From NCBI GenBank assembly GCA_027924645.1, contig BSBN01000039.1, forward strand, positions 22,728,001-22,792,000: DNA of 64,000 nt. The letters run 5' to 3'. This stretch comes from Cunninghamia lanceolata. Its lineage: Eukaryota; Streptophyta; Pinopsida; Cupressales; Cupressaceae. Positions 9,977 to 21,361 of the stretch are shown here, piece after piece (the first letter of the stretch is position 1; each line of letters starts with the position of its first letter). Below the pieces are notes generated by a model, which saw nothing but the letters and a program-made list of their open reading frames with translations, was not told the origin of the DNA and searched no databases. A program made the position numbers and the translations under genes.

Positions 9977-12597
9977 TGTCATATTTTTCCTGGCCCCAAA
10001 ATATTCATGTTCCCCTCCTATCAGAGAAATCTGATCAAAGAAAGCCTAAATAGAAGGAGGAAGGCTTAAATCCCACATTTCCCCATGCTAAGCCTTGCAG
10101 AATTTCCCAAAATCTCATTTGGAGAATATTTGCAAAAAACCTAGAAAAACCTAGAAATTTTGTCTTCAAGTGCTTTCTATTGCTGATAATTCTTAGTTTT
10201 ATACTTAGTCATTTTTGTATGTACCTTTGTATGTTTCATTATATGTATATCTGTTGTATCACATATACAATTGTATATGCAAAGGAAGATACAAAGTCAT
10301 ATGCAAGTGTAGATACAAAGGTAGATACAAAGGAGAGAAAGACAAAGATACATTGACGGGAGATTCGCATATCAGCATGACCCAGTTCAAGTCTCCCCGA
10401 CAGCCCGATGTATATGCAATATACAAGGCGGGATACAAAAGTGAATGTGCATCGGGTTATCTTTGTATATGCAATTGCATATACAATTGCATATACAAGG
10501 CGATATGCAAAAGATAAAGATACAATCGCAGACCCAACCGAAAAGTTAAAAGTTGCGAAATTACTATTTGAGGTCCGTAGATGTATATTGAATATGTGGT
10601 ATACAAAAGGAGATGCAATTTCAATAGATACAAGCTCGAACACGACTAGAAATTTAATCCTGTCTAACTTTAGGTGGGGTCTGCAGTTGTATGTATGATT
10701 GCATGTATATGCGATATACAAAAGTCAAGATGCAGTCGCGGACACCAATGCAGAATAAAAAAGGTACAAAGTGCATTTGTACATATTGAAAGGTAGAAAA
10801 GTCAAACATCTTTTGTATGTATAATTGCATGTATATGCTGATATGCAAAAAGCAAGATACAAAGCCGGACCTGTTTTAAAGTTCCATTCTGATTGATAAA
10901 CCATTGAGTTCCACAATTGTATATTTGGCGATTGTATCTCCCATATACAATTGCACATACAAAAGCATATACAATGAGTTTTCGACAAGACTTTTATATA
11001 TCGGTATGACTCAGTTGAGGTCCCCCCGATAGTCTGTTTTGCAGTGATGGACCCCAGGTTTAACCCAATGGCCAGGGGAATGATGACACATGTCAAGGCC
11101 AATTCAAAGGCTGATTCAAATGCATATGCAAAAGTGCATACAAATGATCATCAGTGGGACTTTGGCACATCGGTGAGACACTTTCTGAGGTCTCCCCGAT
11201 AGCCCAAGGTATACGGAGACAGATACAAAGGGATTCAATATGAAAAAAGTGATGGAAAAAATTGCATAAGCACACAAAGTGAACTTTTGGAGGACCTGAT
11301 ATACAGATGACATCATCTATTCCTACTCTCCGACCAGGTTCTACAGCAAGGTGACGTCATCATGTTTTTCAAGATGCATCCAGTTTTGTATGTATGGATA
11401 CGAGTGACGGTTCTCCTTGCTGCGAGGACAAATTTGATGGTATGCATCCAGATATGCAGATTCAGCCAACAGTGGCATTTCAGACGTTAATTATACAGAA
11501 TGCAGAGCCTGATTGTGCAAATGATTTAAGTGACAAAGATGTAGAGATTCAGAGGCTTCAGGGACTTAAAGTATTGTAAAAGCTTTTCCCAAGGGTGATC
11601 TGTCCCGTTTTCCATCAATGCAAATCCAATTTTCTCATCTACCCTTTTTAGATTTTTTGCATTCATTGCTACAGGTGAACGACTCAGTGACTATTCGCAT
11701 TGAAGATCCAAAATATCTTCCATTTGCCCTATTCCAGATGTTTTTATCCCATAAATTCTTGCAAGTGGATGTCCCTTCTAGCTGAGATACTTTCTAACAG
11801 AGCCATGTGGGTGAAACCCAGGGATGCCAGAGCAAGTTAATGCAACATTGGTGGCAATTCTTGCTTGTTGACCACTCTTCCTTCTTCCATTACCGCTACA
11901 ATGAAATAAAATGCTCTATATACATGTGAAACAGATGTATTGTTGTTGGTTATTCTCCTGGTCTGCTATAGGATAGAGAATCTTGTAATCAAACCTCTGT
12001 AATACAATTATAGGAACTACTGGATCTGATGGATTATGCTCTTCTATTGAGCCTTTCATGTCTCTAGTTTTATTCAACAATGAGTGTAATTGATCACAAT
12101 GTGTCTATATTTCTTGCATTATTCTCTCTTTTTTAATAGTTATTTGACCTCTATAATCAATATAAGCTATTATTTTTGCCTCTCTTTGATTTTAACACTG
12201 TGTCTACTCTTTGGATTAATGTGAGTTGTGTATTGTGGGCAAAACGGTCCCTTTTATTTCTCTATTTTTCTGTCCTTACGTCTATTAGAATCAATATGAG
12301 TCTATGTAAGTTCCTGCAGCTGTGAGATTATTACTATGTTGTGTCAATTGCAGCTGAACTTATCAAATCTGGTGTATCACCCCTTTCCCTTCAGTTTCCT
12401 TCTAACTCTTTTACCCTGCAATCAATAGCACTAGGTTTAGATAGTTTTCTCTAAGCATTAGGCTTAGAATGAGGAACCAACCTGTCTTTGGAGATTTGGC
12501 CTCCCTGCAGGGTCCCACACATGGAGGTCGTCTCAATGTTTCACTAGATTGTTGGAGCCCTAAAAGCCTTCAACTCTAGGTGCAAATCTAGGTGACA
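9977..12597 (+). mobile_element. Gyp-B 5' LTR
   Basis: The LTR starts TGTCATATTTTTCC and ends CTAGGTGACA, so the termini are TGTCA...TGACA. It is repeated at 21362-26569, from which LTR-D must be removed to align. The left edge abuts interrupted Cop-A RNase H, which supports the boundary. Length is about 2.62 kb. The first half is packed with TATATGCA/TGTATA words. Open frames of up to 160 codons on both strands are by-products of this low-complexity sequence. Confidence 0.85.
10215..10990. repeat. Dense TGTATATGCA / TGCATATACA motif cluster
   Basis: Near-palindromic words such as GTATATGCAATTGCATATAC and TATGCAAAAG recur every few tens of bases in both orientations. The homologous part of the right LTR (21592-22370) has the same arrangement. 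Similar words fill 24190-25160 of LTR-D. They could be regulatory sites or simple-sequence expansion; nothing here decides. Confidence 0.7.
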
Positions 12598-12926
12598 ATA
12601 GTTTCTGGCATGCCCGGTAGAACTACACTACTCTGAGTGAGAGCTAGACTGATAATTTGGTGTCATTCAAGGTCTACATGCTGTTGTGAAAGCATCGATA
12701 GACACCTGGCGACTCTACTAATCAAATCTGCTGGTGAAAGTAGCCTAAGCGCCTAAAATTTCATCAAGAATTAGGATTTCGGTGGTATTCCTGGTTTAAC
12801 ATGCTTTTAGAAGCATTTCAATCACCTAGCGACTTCCTAGTATGAACATATTTCTCTGAATGACAGACCTGTTTGCTCTTACTTTTCATGATTGCTTGAA
12901 TGTTTCTTGGTTTTTTATGTTTCAAA
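12598..12926 (+). promoter_or_regulatory. Gyp-B primer-binding-like site and leader
   Basis: Eight bases after the LTR the sequence reads TGGCATGCCCGGTAGAAC. Its position and TGG start fit a primer-binding site and place the element on the plus strand. The spacing is a little longer than usual and I cannot assign the tRNA. The rest is an untranslated leader up to the ATG at 12927. Confidence 0.45.
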
Positions 12927-13090
12927 ATGTCAATTTTTTATGGAAACTATGGCTATTCCCCTCCACCTAGCCAAAATCTAAATTTTATGCCTCCATACCA
13001 ACAATTTTAAACCCAAAATACCTCTAGTTTCATGTCATATGGCCCTGCTCCAGAGGAATGTCAGCACCCTTACAATGTTTACCTCCCTCC
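12927..13090 (+). pseudogene. Gyp-B ORF, N-terminal part (unknown, Pro/Gln/Asn/Tyr-rich)
   Basis: The start at 12927 gives MSIFYGNYGYSPPPSQ, then further P, Q, N and Y-rich sequence with one TAA. It runs to VYLPP where Gyp-C is inserted. The right target copy (ACTCC at 19051) rejoins it in the same frame as LPPPAPTQPSWQ, so this is the beginning of the long frame continued at 19056. No gag, protease or pol motif is recognisable. Low-complexity composition suggests a disordered N-terminus. The function is unknown. Confidence 0.6.
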
Positions 13091-13412
13091 TGAGAGGAAC
13101 CTCCTGCAACAATATAATGAAAATACACAAAATAACAGAAATAGATATGAATAGCAAAAATACAGAAGGAATTTATTGATCACAGGCCACTTCGAGGGGG
13201 CAACCTCCTTTGAGCAAGCTCAATACAATAAATTCATGGGTGCTTTCATTGGCCTCAACACGTACTTATATACTAAGTCTAATCTAAACAACTATTACTT
13301 CCCATGAATGTGGGATAATACAATATACTCACGAGACGACTTACAAAGCATATGCGTTCAACAACAATATACTAACAAAGTAAAGAGAAGGGTTAAACAC
13401 AAGTTCCTAACA
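13091..13412 (-). mobile_element. Gyp-C 3' LTR (chromovirus)
   Basis: The sequence TGAGAGGAACCTCCTGC...GTTCCTAACA is repeated at 18730-19050 (321-322 bp each). On the minus strand the LTR start TGTTAGGAAC is preceded by the purine run AAGAGGGAGGGGA at 13413-13425, the polypurine tract. The target duplication is CCTCC (13086-13090) against ACTCC (19051-19055), with one mismatch. Short LTRs and a total size of 5.96 kb fit a compact, Reina-like chromovirus. Confidence 0.88.
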
Positions 13413-13429
13413 TCCCCTCCCTCTTAGAA

Positions 13430-14740
13430 AAGCTTTGTCCTCAAAGCTTAAGATGTGGAAATTGTTGTTGAATCTGAAGGAGTGGTTCCCATGTAGTATC
13501 CTCTGGTTGCATTCCGTGCCACTAAATTAATACCTCTTTGATGGATCGAGAGCAAAGCTGACGAGTGCGCTTGTCGAGGATTGCCTCTGGCTCCAAAATT
13601 ATTGATCCTTCGTTATCTAGTTCTGGTAAAACAATTTGTGCTCTGATGTTGGTGCCAAGAACTTTCTTTAGACAAGAGACATGAAATACTGGATGAACAC
13701 GGGAAGAAGGAGGAAGCTCCAATTTATAAGCAACTGACCCAATCTTCTGAAGAACCTTATATGGCCCATAGAACTTTGGAGCCATCTTATGACGCCCTTT
13801 GAGTTTTAGGGAAGATTGCTTGTATGGTTGTAGACGAAGAAAAATCATATCGCCTACTTGAAAAGTTCACTCAGAATGGTGCTGATCAGCTTGTTGTTTC
13901 ATTCAATTTCTGGCCATGTGAAGATTGTCCTACAAAATGCGAAGAATCTAATCTCAGGTTTGGATAACCCTGTCAGCTGCCTGAACTGGTGAATTGTTGG
14001 GGGTGTATGGAAGGAGCACTGGTGATGCCTGACCATAGACTGCTTCATATGGAGTCATTTTTGATGCAATGTGGTAGGAGGTATTGTACCACCATTCAGC
14101 GAGCGGAAGCCACTTTGCCTACTGATGTTGTTGTTCTGAAGTGAAGCAATGAAGATAAGTTTCCAAACATTTGTTGACAATTTCAGTCTAACCATCTATT
14201 TGTGGGTGATACCCTAAACTCATCTTCAGTTTGGTGCCAGTGTGTCAAAATAGTTCTGTCCAAAAATGACTGGTGAAAGTTGTATCACGATCTGAGACAA
14301 TGGAAGAAGGGATGCCATGAAGACAAAAGATTTGGTCTATGAAAATTTATGCAACTAATGCAGTATAAGAATGGCTGAGGGCACAAAAATGACTATATTT
14401 GGAGAGGCAATCAACCACAACCAAGATCACTGTCTTCCCTCCAGATTTAGGGAGCCCTTCAATGAAAACCATAGAAATATCTGTCCAAATTTGTGTAGGG
14501 ATGGGCAAGGGTTCAAGCAATCTAGGAAGGAGTGTTGTTTCACCCTTATTGCATGGGTAGGTATCACATTTAGCCACCATCTATTGAATTACCCTTTTCA
14601 TTCCTTTCCAAAAGAAGTTACGACATGCCCACTCCTAAGTTTCGAGGAACCCAGAGTCCCCTACCAATGGAGAAGCATGGAGTTCATAGAAGACAGCCTG
14701 GTGAAGATTTGTGCTTTGGGGAAGCACCAGACGACCCTTG
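13430..14740 (-). pseudogene. Gyp-C integrase with C-terminal chromodomain
   Basis: Reading leftwards on the minus strand, the integrase core shows [13 protein letters not shown] (first Asp), a VSDRDTTF block (second Asp) and EIVNKCLETYLHC (Glu), the D,D-E triad of Ty3/gypsy integrases. It continues through AEWWYNTSYH and [19 protein letters not shown], and then [19 protein letters not shown] and [13 protein letters not shown] chromodomain closes it: [10 protein letters not shown], then VLI-stop-WHGMQPEDTTWEP. The chromodomain defines chromoviruses and is thought to guide integration to particular chromatin. Several in-frame stops and at least one break make it non-functional. Confidence 0.9.
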
Positions 14741-14744
14741 TATC

Positions 14745-16290
14745 TCAGAGAAACACCATCCCAAGAATAATGTGGTACAGCAAAAGGGTCATTGGCCAAC
14801 TAATGGATGATTTGAGATAATGAAGAGTCATTGACATAGCCCTACTAGATAGATTCCAACCAATTTGGAACAGGCATAGAATAGCTAAAAGAGAAGCTTG
14901 GTCATCAAATGTGCAAGAAAGAGCATCTGCCACAATATTGTCCTTACCCTTCTTGTAAGTGATCTCATAGTCATAACCCATGAGTTTGCTAACTCATTTC
15001 TATTGTACTGGGGAGGAGACCCGTTGTTCTAGGAAATATTTTAGACTCTGGTGATTAGTCTTGATGCAGAAATGATTCCCTAGTAGGTATGGCCGCCACA
15101 TCTGTACCACATGTAAAATAGCCATCATTTCCTTCTCATATGTAGAGAGTACTAAATGCTTACCAGAAAGTGTTTTGCTGGTGAATGCAATGGGATGTTC
15201 ATCTTGAAGGAGAACAACACCAAGTCCATTACCGCAAGCATCACTCTCAATAGTGAAGGTCTTGGAAAAATCTGGCATAGCTAGAATAGGTGTAGTACAC
15301 ATAGCTTGTTTCAGTTTTTCAAATGCATACTTAGCAACATGTGTCCATGTAAAAGCATCTTTTTTCAACATAGTTGTTAATGGAGCTGCAATCTTCCCAT
15401 AATCCTTGACAAACTTGCGATAGTAGCCAGTCAATCCCAAAAAACTATGGAGGCTTTTGAGTGTCTGAGGATGCGGCCAATTTTTCATGGCATCTATTTT
15501 GGCAGGATCCACTCGAACCCGTTGGGCTGAAACAATATGCCCGAGATACTCCACTTCTTCCTACCCAAAAACACATTTAGACTTTTTTGCACAGAGATGA
15601 TGATCAGAGAGAAGTTGCAGTACAAGATCCAGATGTTGGAGATGCTCAATCCATGTTTTACTATAGTTGAGGATATCATCAAAGAAGATGAGAATGAATT
15701 TCCGCAAGTAGGGCTGAAACATTATATTCATCAATGCCTGGACTATGGAAGGAGCATTAGTGAGGCCAAAGGGCATGACCAAAAAATCATAGTGGTCATC
15801 ATGCATGCGGAAAGCCATTTTAGGGATATCATCCTCATGAACCCGAATTTGGTGATACCTAGAACGAAGATCCAACTTGGAGAAAAAATGAGCGCCATGA
15901 AGCTCATCAACAACAGGATTCAGAAACTTATCCTTGATTGTGATGTGATTAAGTGCTTGAAAGTCAATGCACAGTTGCCATGACCCATCTTTTTTCTAGA
16001 CAAGAAGAACTGGTGAAGAAAAAGAACTGGTACTAGGGCGAATAATACCTTGCTTCAGTAAGTCCTGAACGAGCATCTCAATCTCTGTCTTTTGGTGAAA
16101 TGGGTAGCAGTAGGGCTTGATGTTGGGAGGAATGCTTCCAGGAAGGAGCTGAATATGATGGTCCTCTAGTCATGAAGGTGGCAATCCCACTGGTGCAGCA
16201 AAGACACATGCACATCTATCCAAAATTTGTTGTAGATCTGAAGGAGTAGTGGAGCCCACTGATGGTTGCATTTGAATGGAATGGAGCTAA
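14745..16290 (-). pseudogene. Gyp-C reverse transcriptase and RNase H
   Basis: The RT shows DLRSRYHQIRV, FLVMPFGLTNAPS and the catalytic block ILIFFDDILNYS (usually YVDDIL), followed by HLQHLDLVLQLL. The RT-RNase H junction reads EYLGHIVS, then WPHPQTLKSLHSFLGLTGYY. The RNase H has FTIESDACGNGLGVVLLQ, STYEKEMMAIL and TNHQSLKYFLEQR, and ends GYDYEITYKKGKDNIVADALS. All are standard Ty3/gypsy blocks in the expected order. The frame from 15554 to 15000 is open for 184 codons, but stops separate it from the RT and the tail. Confidence 0.92.
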
Positions 16291-16598
16291 GTGATGACAC
16301 CATGTGAATTCTTCTTGAGGAGCTTTTCCATGCGATGTGAACTGATGATGCTAAGAGACCCTAGTTGTAAGCCCTTCAATGTGCGTTTTTGCCCACTATC
16401 TGAAAACTGCATCCAAAGTTTAGCAAAATCCCATAAGATGGGTCCAAGTGTGCATAACCATTGAGCACCCAAAACCACATCACATTCGCCTAAGGGCAAG
16501 GCAAACATGTCAGAGCACAGGTTATAATCTCTAATAGAGATATGCACATTGCGACACTTCCCTTTGCAAGGTAATGTGTCCCCATTGACAATCATGAC

Positions 16599-16892
16599 TT
16601 CAAAGCTGGAGCAAGGATGGACAAAATAATCAACCTATTTGGCAATCCGAGGGTCAATGAAGTTATGAGTGCTGCCAGAATCAATGAGAATTGTAAGAGG
16701 GGGCTTCTTGAAGTAACCCTTGATCCACATGGTTTGTGGGGTGGTGACTCCTTCTAAAGCATGGAGAGAGATCTTTGGGTGGTCTTCTTGAGAAGCAGGT
16801 TCAACAAGCGGCTGCTGAGTATCGACCTGATCATCCACTACATCATGAGCATCTATAGAAACTTCAGTTTCAGGTAGAGATTCCACATCCAA
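16599..16892 (-). pseudogene. Gyp-C aspartic protease region
   Basis: The minus strand encodes LHALEGVTTPQTMWIKGYF and then LTILIDSGSTHNFIDPRIA. The DSG triad with STHNFI is the retropepsin active site of plant Ty3/gypsy elements. It lies between gag and RT as expected. The adjoining segment 16287-16595 (CDVVLGAQWLCTLGPILWDF) continues the polyprotein after a stop. Confidence 0.88.
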
Positions 16893-16916
16893 GAGATAGA
16901 GATTTTACTCAACACA

Positions 16917-17709
16917 TCAATGTCCCCTAGTGAATTTCTCATCACAATTATAGAAAAGCCCTTTTTCTCTACGTGCCCACATCTCTGCTTCAGTCAAATG
17001 CTTGATAGGAGTTGTTCTAGGAGCTAGCATTATTTGAGGGCATTGGGAAGCCATATTTCTGAATGGGACAAAATTGGATTTGGAGCGCTGTTGAGTTGTG
17101 ATCTTATCCTCTACCAACTTAGCTAACCCTAAGGCTTCCATCATTGTGCTTGGATGGAACATTTTAACCTCAGAGCGAATTACGTCCTTGAGACCACTAA
17201 CAAACAACTCCTAAAAAATTCATCAAACAATCCCTCTGTGTGATTGGCTAGTTTTTCAAATTCTTTGATATTCTCTCACAGTGCCTGTTTAGCGCAGTTT
17301 AGTGAGTGCTCTTGTGAAGTTATCAAAAGCACTAGGGCCAAATCATTGCAAAATGAGTACAAAAATCTGTCCATTTTGGCTCGTCATGAGCCTTGATGTA
17401 CCAACGGAACCATTGAAGGGCTTCATGTTCCAAATGAAAGGATGCAAGGGGGACTCTGTTTACCTCAAAAGTATTATGAAGACTAAAATATTGTTCCACC
17501 CGGTATATCCATCCAGTCGGATCATCACCAGTGAAGCGAGGAAAATCAAGCTTCGGCCCACAAAAATTGTTGGAAGAAGAGAACCCAGTGTCTGTAGAAG
17601 AGTCTAGCTGCCATCTATTGTTCATGGCTGAATGCTGAAGATTGAGGCTAAGGATTTTTTCATCCAAATCCTGGAGTTTGGTCTTGAGAGCTGCAAGTTC
17701 CTCCTCCAT
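16917..17709 (-). pseudogene. Gyp-C gag
   Basis: The chosen start at 17709 gives MEEELAALKTKLQDLDEKIL, a coiled-coil-like N-terminus. Then come FPRFTGDDPTGWIYRVEQYF and HEALQWFRWYIKAHDEPKW, the Retrotrans_gag core. The C-terminal part reads RREKGLFYNCDEKFTRGH, a zinc-knuckle remnant whose first Cys is replaced by F. A break near 17210-17330 separates the two halves. Gag would form the nucleocapsid-like particle. Confidence 0.87.
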
Positions 17710-18715
17710 GTTTTGTTCTCCTGCGCGGGTGACAACGATAAACATGATTTTTTTTGGGGGGAATGGGTAGAAAAGCAAAAATAGAAACTTTTTTATTAAG
17801 GAAAAATTTAGATTTGGGAAAAACTCTGATGGATAATTGGGATTTGACTAGGTTTGGACACTTTTTGAGGGACAGGGAAGCAGAAAATGGGGATTTCAGA
17901 AGCAGGGTGAATGAATGGGAAAATTTTTCCAAGAGGGACAAAGGACTAGAAATAGGAAATGAACACTGTGGCAAGATTTGAAGGCTATTGGGTGAGAATC
18001 GAAGAAGTTATGGAAAACCCTAAAAATAGACAAATATGGGATTTCTAGCTTCGATAAGTGGAATTTGGGATAGGGACCTCAAGGAATGAAATATGCAAAT
18101 GGAATTTCAAGGGATCTAGTGGAGTTTGAGGGAAAACGAGGCTAAAGAAAGGAAGATATGGTGAAAAAATAGAATTTTTTTTACTTTTTTTTCCTCTAGA
18201 AATGATCTGCAATGGGATCTGAAATGGCTCTGGACAAATTCAATCTATGATTTTTCGGCTGTCAATAGATCTGCGGCTCAGGTATGTTTGGCTTCCTAAA
18301 GGTTCAGGGGATTTACTTAGCTACCAATGTTGTCTAACAGATTACATATTGGGGTAGTACCCCTTACTCCATGACTCAGGTAAAATTGATAACCGCTTTG
18401 CACAAACAATAGCTCTTGGTTTACCTCACGGATGGGAACTAGTCAATTAGGTAGGGGCTATTGCCCTTTTTGCTGGCAGGTCCTCTCAATGGGCTAGCTA
18501 CTTTGGGGTTCCTGTGGTACTCCTCACAATGAGTTTTAGGGCTATGCCCAGACACTTCCCACAGTTAAGTGGATAGGGATTATTCCCTGATCCGAACCTA
18601 CAATTGAAATGAACAATACAGATGCAAAAAAAAGAACTACTGCAATAATCACAGTGCCTGGAGGCCACTACGAAAAAAATTTGGTAGAAAGTCCACCCAG
18701 CGAGCCCAAGAAAGT
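17710..18715 (-). other. Gyp-C untranslated leader
   Basis: About 1 kb lies between the primer-binding site and the gag start. Short open frames on both strands have no recognisable motif. I see no extra domain here. Confidence 0.55.
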
Positions 18716-18727
18716 GCTCTGATACCA
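18716..18727 (-). promoter_or_regulatory. Gyp-C primer-binding site (initiator tRNA-Met)
   Basis: The minus strand reads TGGTATCAGAGC two bases inside the 5' LTR, the classic complement of the 3' end of plant initiator methionine tRNA. It fixes the orientation and the LTR edge at 18730. Confidence 0.92.
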
Positions 18728-18729
18728 GA

Positions 18730-19050
18730 TGAGACGAACCTCCTGCAACAATATAATGAAAATGCATGAATAACAAAAATAGATATGAATAGCAGAAACG
18801 TAGAAGGAATTTATTGATCACAAGCTACTTCAAGGGGGCAACCTCCTTTGAGCAAGCTCAATACAATAAATTCATGGATGCCTTCATTGGCCTCAACACG
18901 TACTTATATACTAAGTCTAATCTAAACAACTATTACTTCCCATGAATGTGGGATAATACAAAATACTCATGGGATGACTTACAAAGTATATGTGTCCGAC
19001 AACAATATACTAACAAAGTAAAGAGAAGGGTTAAACATGGGTTCCTAACA
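18730..19050 (-). mobile_element. Gyp-C 5' LTR
   Basis: Matches the 13091-13412 LTR along its whole length with scattered substitutions. It begins TGAGACGAACCTCC and ends GTTCCTAACA, followed by the ACTCC target copy. Confidence 0.9.
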
Positions 19051-19055
19051 ACTCC

Positions 19056-21034
19056 CGCCCCAACTCAACCCTCTTGGCAGCATAATGATGCTTATTATCA
19101 ACCCCAAGAAGACTATTTTGATCCTAACCAGTGCAGCTACCCTCCTAATTAGTCCCAAGATGTTGATCCTGTGAATGTTGATGCATTCAATGAGCTCATG
19201 AGCAATTTCTTGAAGCTTGATGGACTTTTGAATGATGTAAAAGGAACAAGAGGGTATAGCCAGCCTCAGCGGTTTTATGATCTCAGCATCATAAACATGT
19301 ATGATCTCAAGGAGGCACTCCTAGACCTAATGAGGGAGGTTGTAGAGTATGAAGAAATGAAGAAGTGAGACCTACAGCGAGAGGCACAAGAGAGATTTTT
19401 TTAAGAAAACAGTGCTATAAGGACGACGGCTCATGAGCATCAGATGATGCAACTAGCTCAAACATTTCCATCCATTCCCAGTTTCAGGCAGCCTCTTCCT
19501 TCAACCCAAGTTCAACTTCTTTTAGAGGCATCCCCCAAATTTAAAATCCTGAGCTTCAGGCAAGATAATCCATTTGTGCCTCCAAAACCGCTTCCCAGAT
19601 TTAAAATCCTAAGTTTCAGAGGCCCTCTACTTCATAGGAGCATGTTCCAACACACATTCAGCTCCCTATCTCCTATTTGCAGTCCCTTCAAGTCCCTTGA
19701 TCAGATGGATCTAGCATGGATAGTTATGATGAAATTGCTAAGCTGGAAGAGCATGTGTTTACAACCTCAAGCTTCAAGCAAACCCCTGTTCTTGTGCAAA
19801 ATCAAATTATCAATCCCCAAGAACAAGTTTATCCAGAACCCTCTCCCCTCCAAGAAATTTGTGAAGATATTTAGTCCTCTTCCCCTGATGCTATGTCAAT
19901 CTCAAAGGGAGGACCTGTTGTCTACCAAGATGGTTGGAAAGAGGAGCCAAAGGAGGAGGTGGAAGAAAATAAAACTAGTGAGCAGTTTGTTCCTACACTC
20001 ATAGAGGTAGAATTGTTTAAACCTATTGCACCTGTGAGTACTGTTAACTCAAATAAGGGGTTGAGTCCTCTAGACTTTAGTTCTTTTGAAGCCTTTTCTC
20101 ATGCATCTGATCAAGAAAACAAGGTTGAAATGCAGAGAGTGCATGGGGAAAACCTTCAGCTATTGAGGCAACTTGAGAAAAATCCAATGGAGTTGCAGTC
20201 AAAGGATGGAGGCATAAGGGAAAAGATTGTTGAGATCATCCCAGAAGTGGATGATGCTTCCCTCCATGTGCTTCCTGGTTATTATGAAGATGAAGAGGAC
20301 AAGCAGCTGGTTGTGGATATGCAGCAACAAGAGAACAATGAAAATAATGATAAATTGTTGCACGTTGAAGCCTAGCATGGCAGTGAGGTTCCAACTCGTA
20401 AGGACTTGGAAGAAGCTCTTTTCTATGATGAGTGCACTATGGAGGAGGCTATTGTTGAATTTACTTAGAAGGCTGATGATACAGACCTGTTTGAAGAGAT
20501 CCCTATTTTATTGAAAATGATAATGAGGAAACTGAACATGGACAAGAACAGATCAAATATTTGTTCTTTATTATTCAATAGGGATATCAACTCCTTGGTG
20601 GAGAGGATTTCTCCATGGAGCATGTGCATGGCTCATTTTCTAAGCCTAATTTAGAAACTCATAAGCATCTTGTCCATGAGGTGGAGATAGCCATATTTCT
20701 AGTTGATCCACAAGAACCAGAATATTTAGATCAGCAACAGAAGGTTGTAGGATCAAAGCATAGACATATATGTAGCGGTGATGATTTGCATGTCACTTCA
20801 AGGGGATGCACAATCAGGCATCTAGCCCAGTTGGGAAAATATCAGGAGTCACCACTTGTCATACTTACCTCTAAGCATGAAGTTGAGCTTCAAAATGAGT
20901 GGGGTCAGCCCATTTATTCACCACAAACTAGCAATATCAACAACCAGTCTAGGTGGATAGGTGAGTTTATATCCATTTTGGGGGGGTGTTTTATCAATTT
21001 GTTATATGCCCATCCCTCCCTCACCTCTTTTTGA
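19056..21034 (+). pseudogene. Gyp-B ORF, main part (unknown, not retroviral)
   Basis: Continuing from 12927 across the Gyp-C insertion, the frame reads APTQPSWQHNDAYYQPQ, then NELMSNFLKLDGLLNDVKG and a basic segment. After a frameshift near 19700 come DSYDEIAKLEEHVFTTSSFK and a long acidic section around 19893-20375 (WKEEPKEEVEENKTSEQF, GYYEDEEDKQLVVDMQQQ). After a second shift, 20615-21034 has a 139-codon stretch ending ISILGGCFINLLYAHPSL. Without Gyp-C the frame is roughly 710 codons with a handful of stops and shifts. I recognise no zinc knuckle, protease, RT, RNase H or integrase. The length and frame retention suggest it was once translated. It could be a captured host gene or a very diverged gag; the function is unknown. 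Confidence 0.55.
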
Positions 21035-21361
21035 CTACCCACATGCATGACAAATACTGCAAATTGTTAAGGAAGGGCAGTTACTTTCAAGAACCTGTTA
21101 ATGGCTTCATTTAAGGCCATTTCCTTGGGTAGCTTAGGATTAGAGTAGGTTTTATTTTTGTTCTAGGTTTCCCTTCAATAAGTGCTTTTGCACAAGCTGC
21201 ATTGTCATTAGGAGAATGCAGGCCTCTCCCCTTTTTTGAGTTTTGAGGTAGGTTCCAGGTTTCCAGCATGTTTAAGACCTGACTCCATGCCCAATGGATG
21301 CATAAGGCCACTGATCAATTTATTTAGCAGGCAAACATCCCTGAGAGGTTGCCAAAAATGT
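21035..21361 (+). other. Gyp-B 3' untranslated stretch before the right LTR
   Basis: A GGGGGGG run lies just upstream at 20978-20985 and could be a polypurine tract remnant, but it is far from the LTR start at 21362. No purine-rich run directly abuts the LTR. There is no coding signal. Confidence 0.4.

Noticed and set aside
10239..10721. 160-codon minus-strand frame and overlapping plus-strand frames in the Gyp-B LTR (also 21628-22201)
   Set aside because: They arise from TATATGCA-rich low-complexity sequence that is open in several frames on both strands. The peptides are repetitive (AYT, CIC, VYA) without a domain.
14371..15983. Plus-strand frames of 148-149 codons
   Set aside because: They are antisense to Gyp-C integrase and RT, which have clear family motifs.
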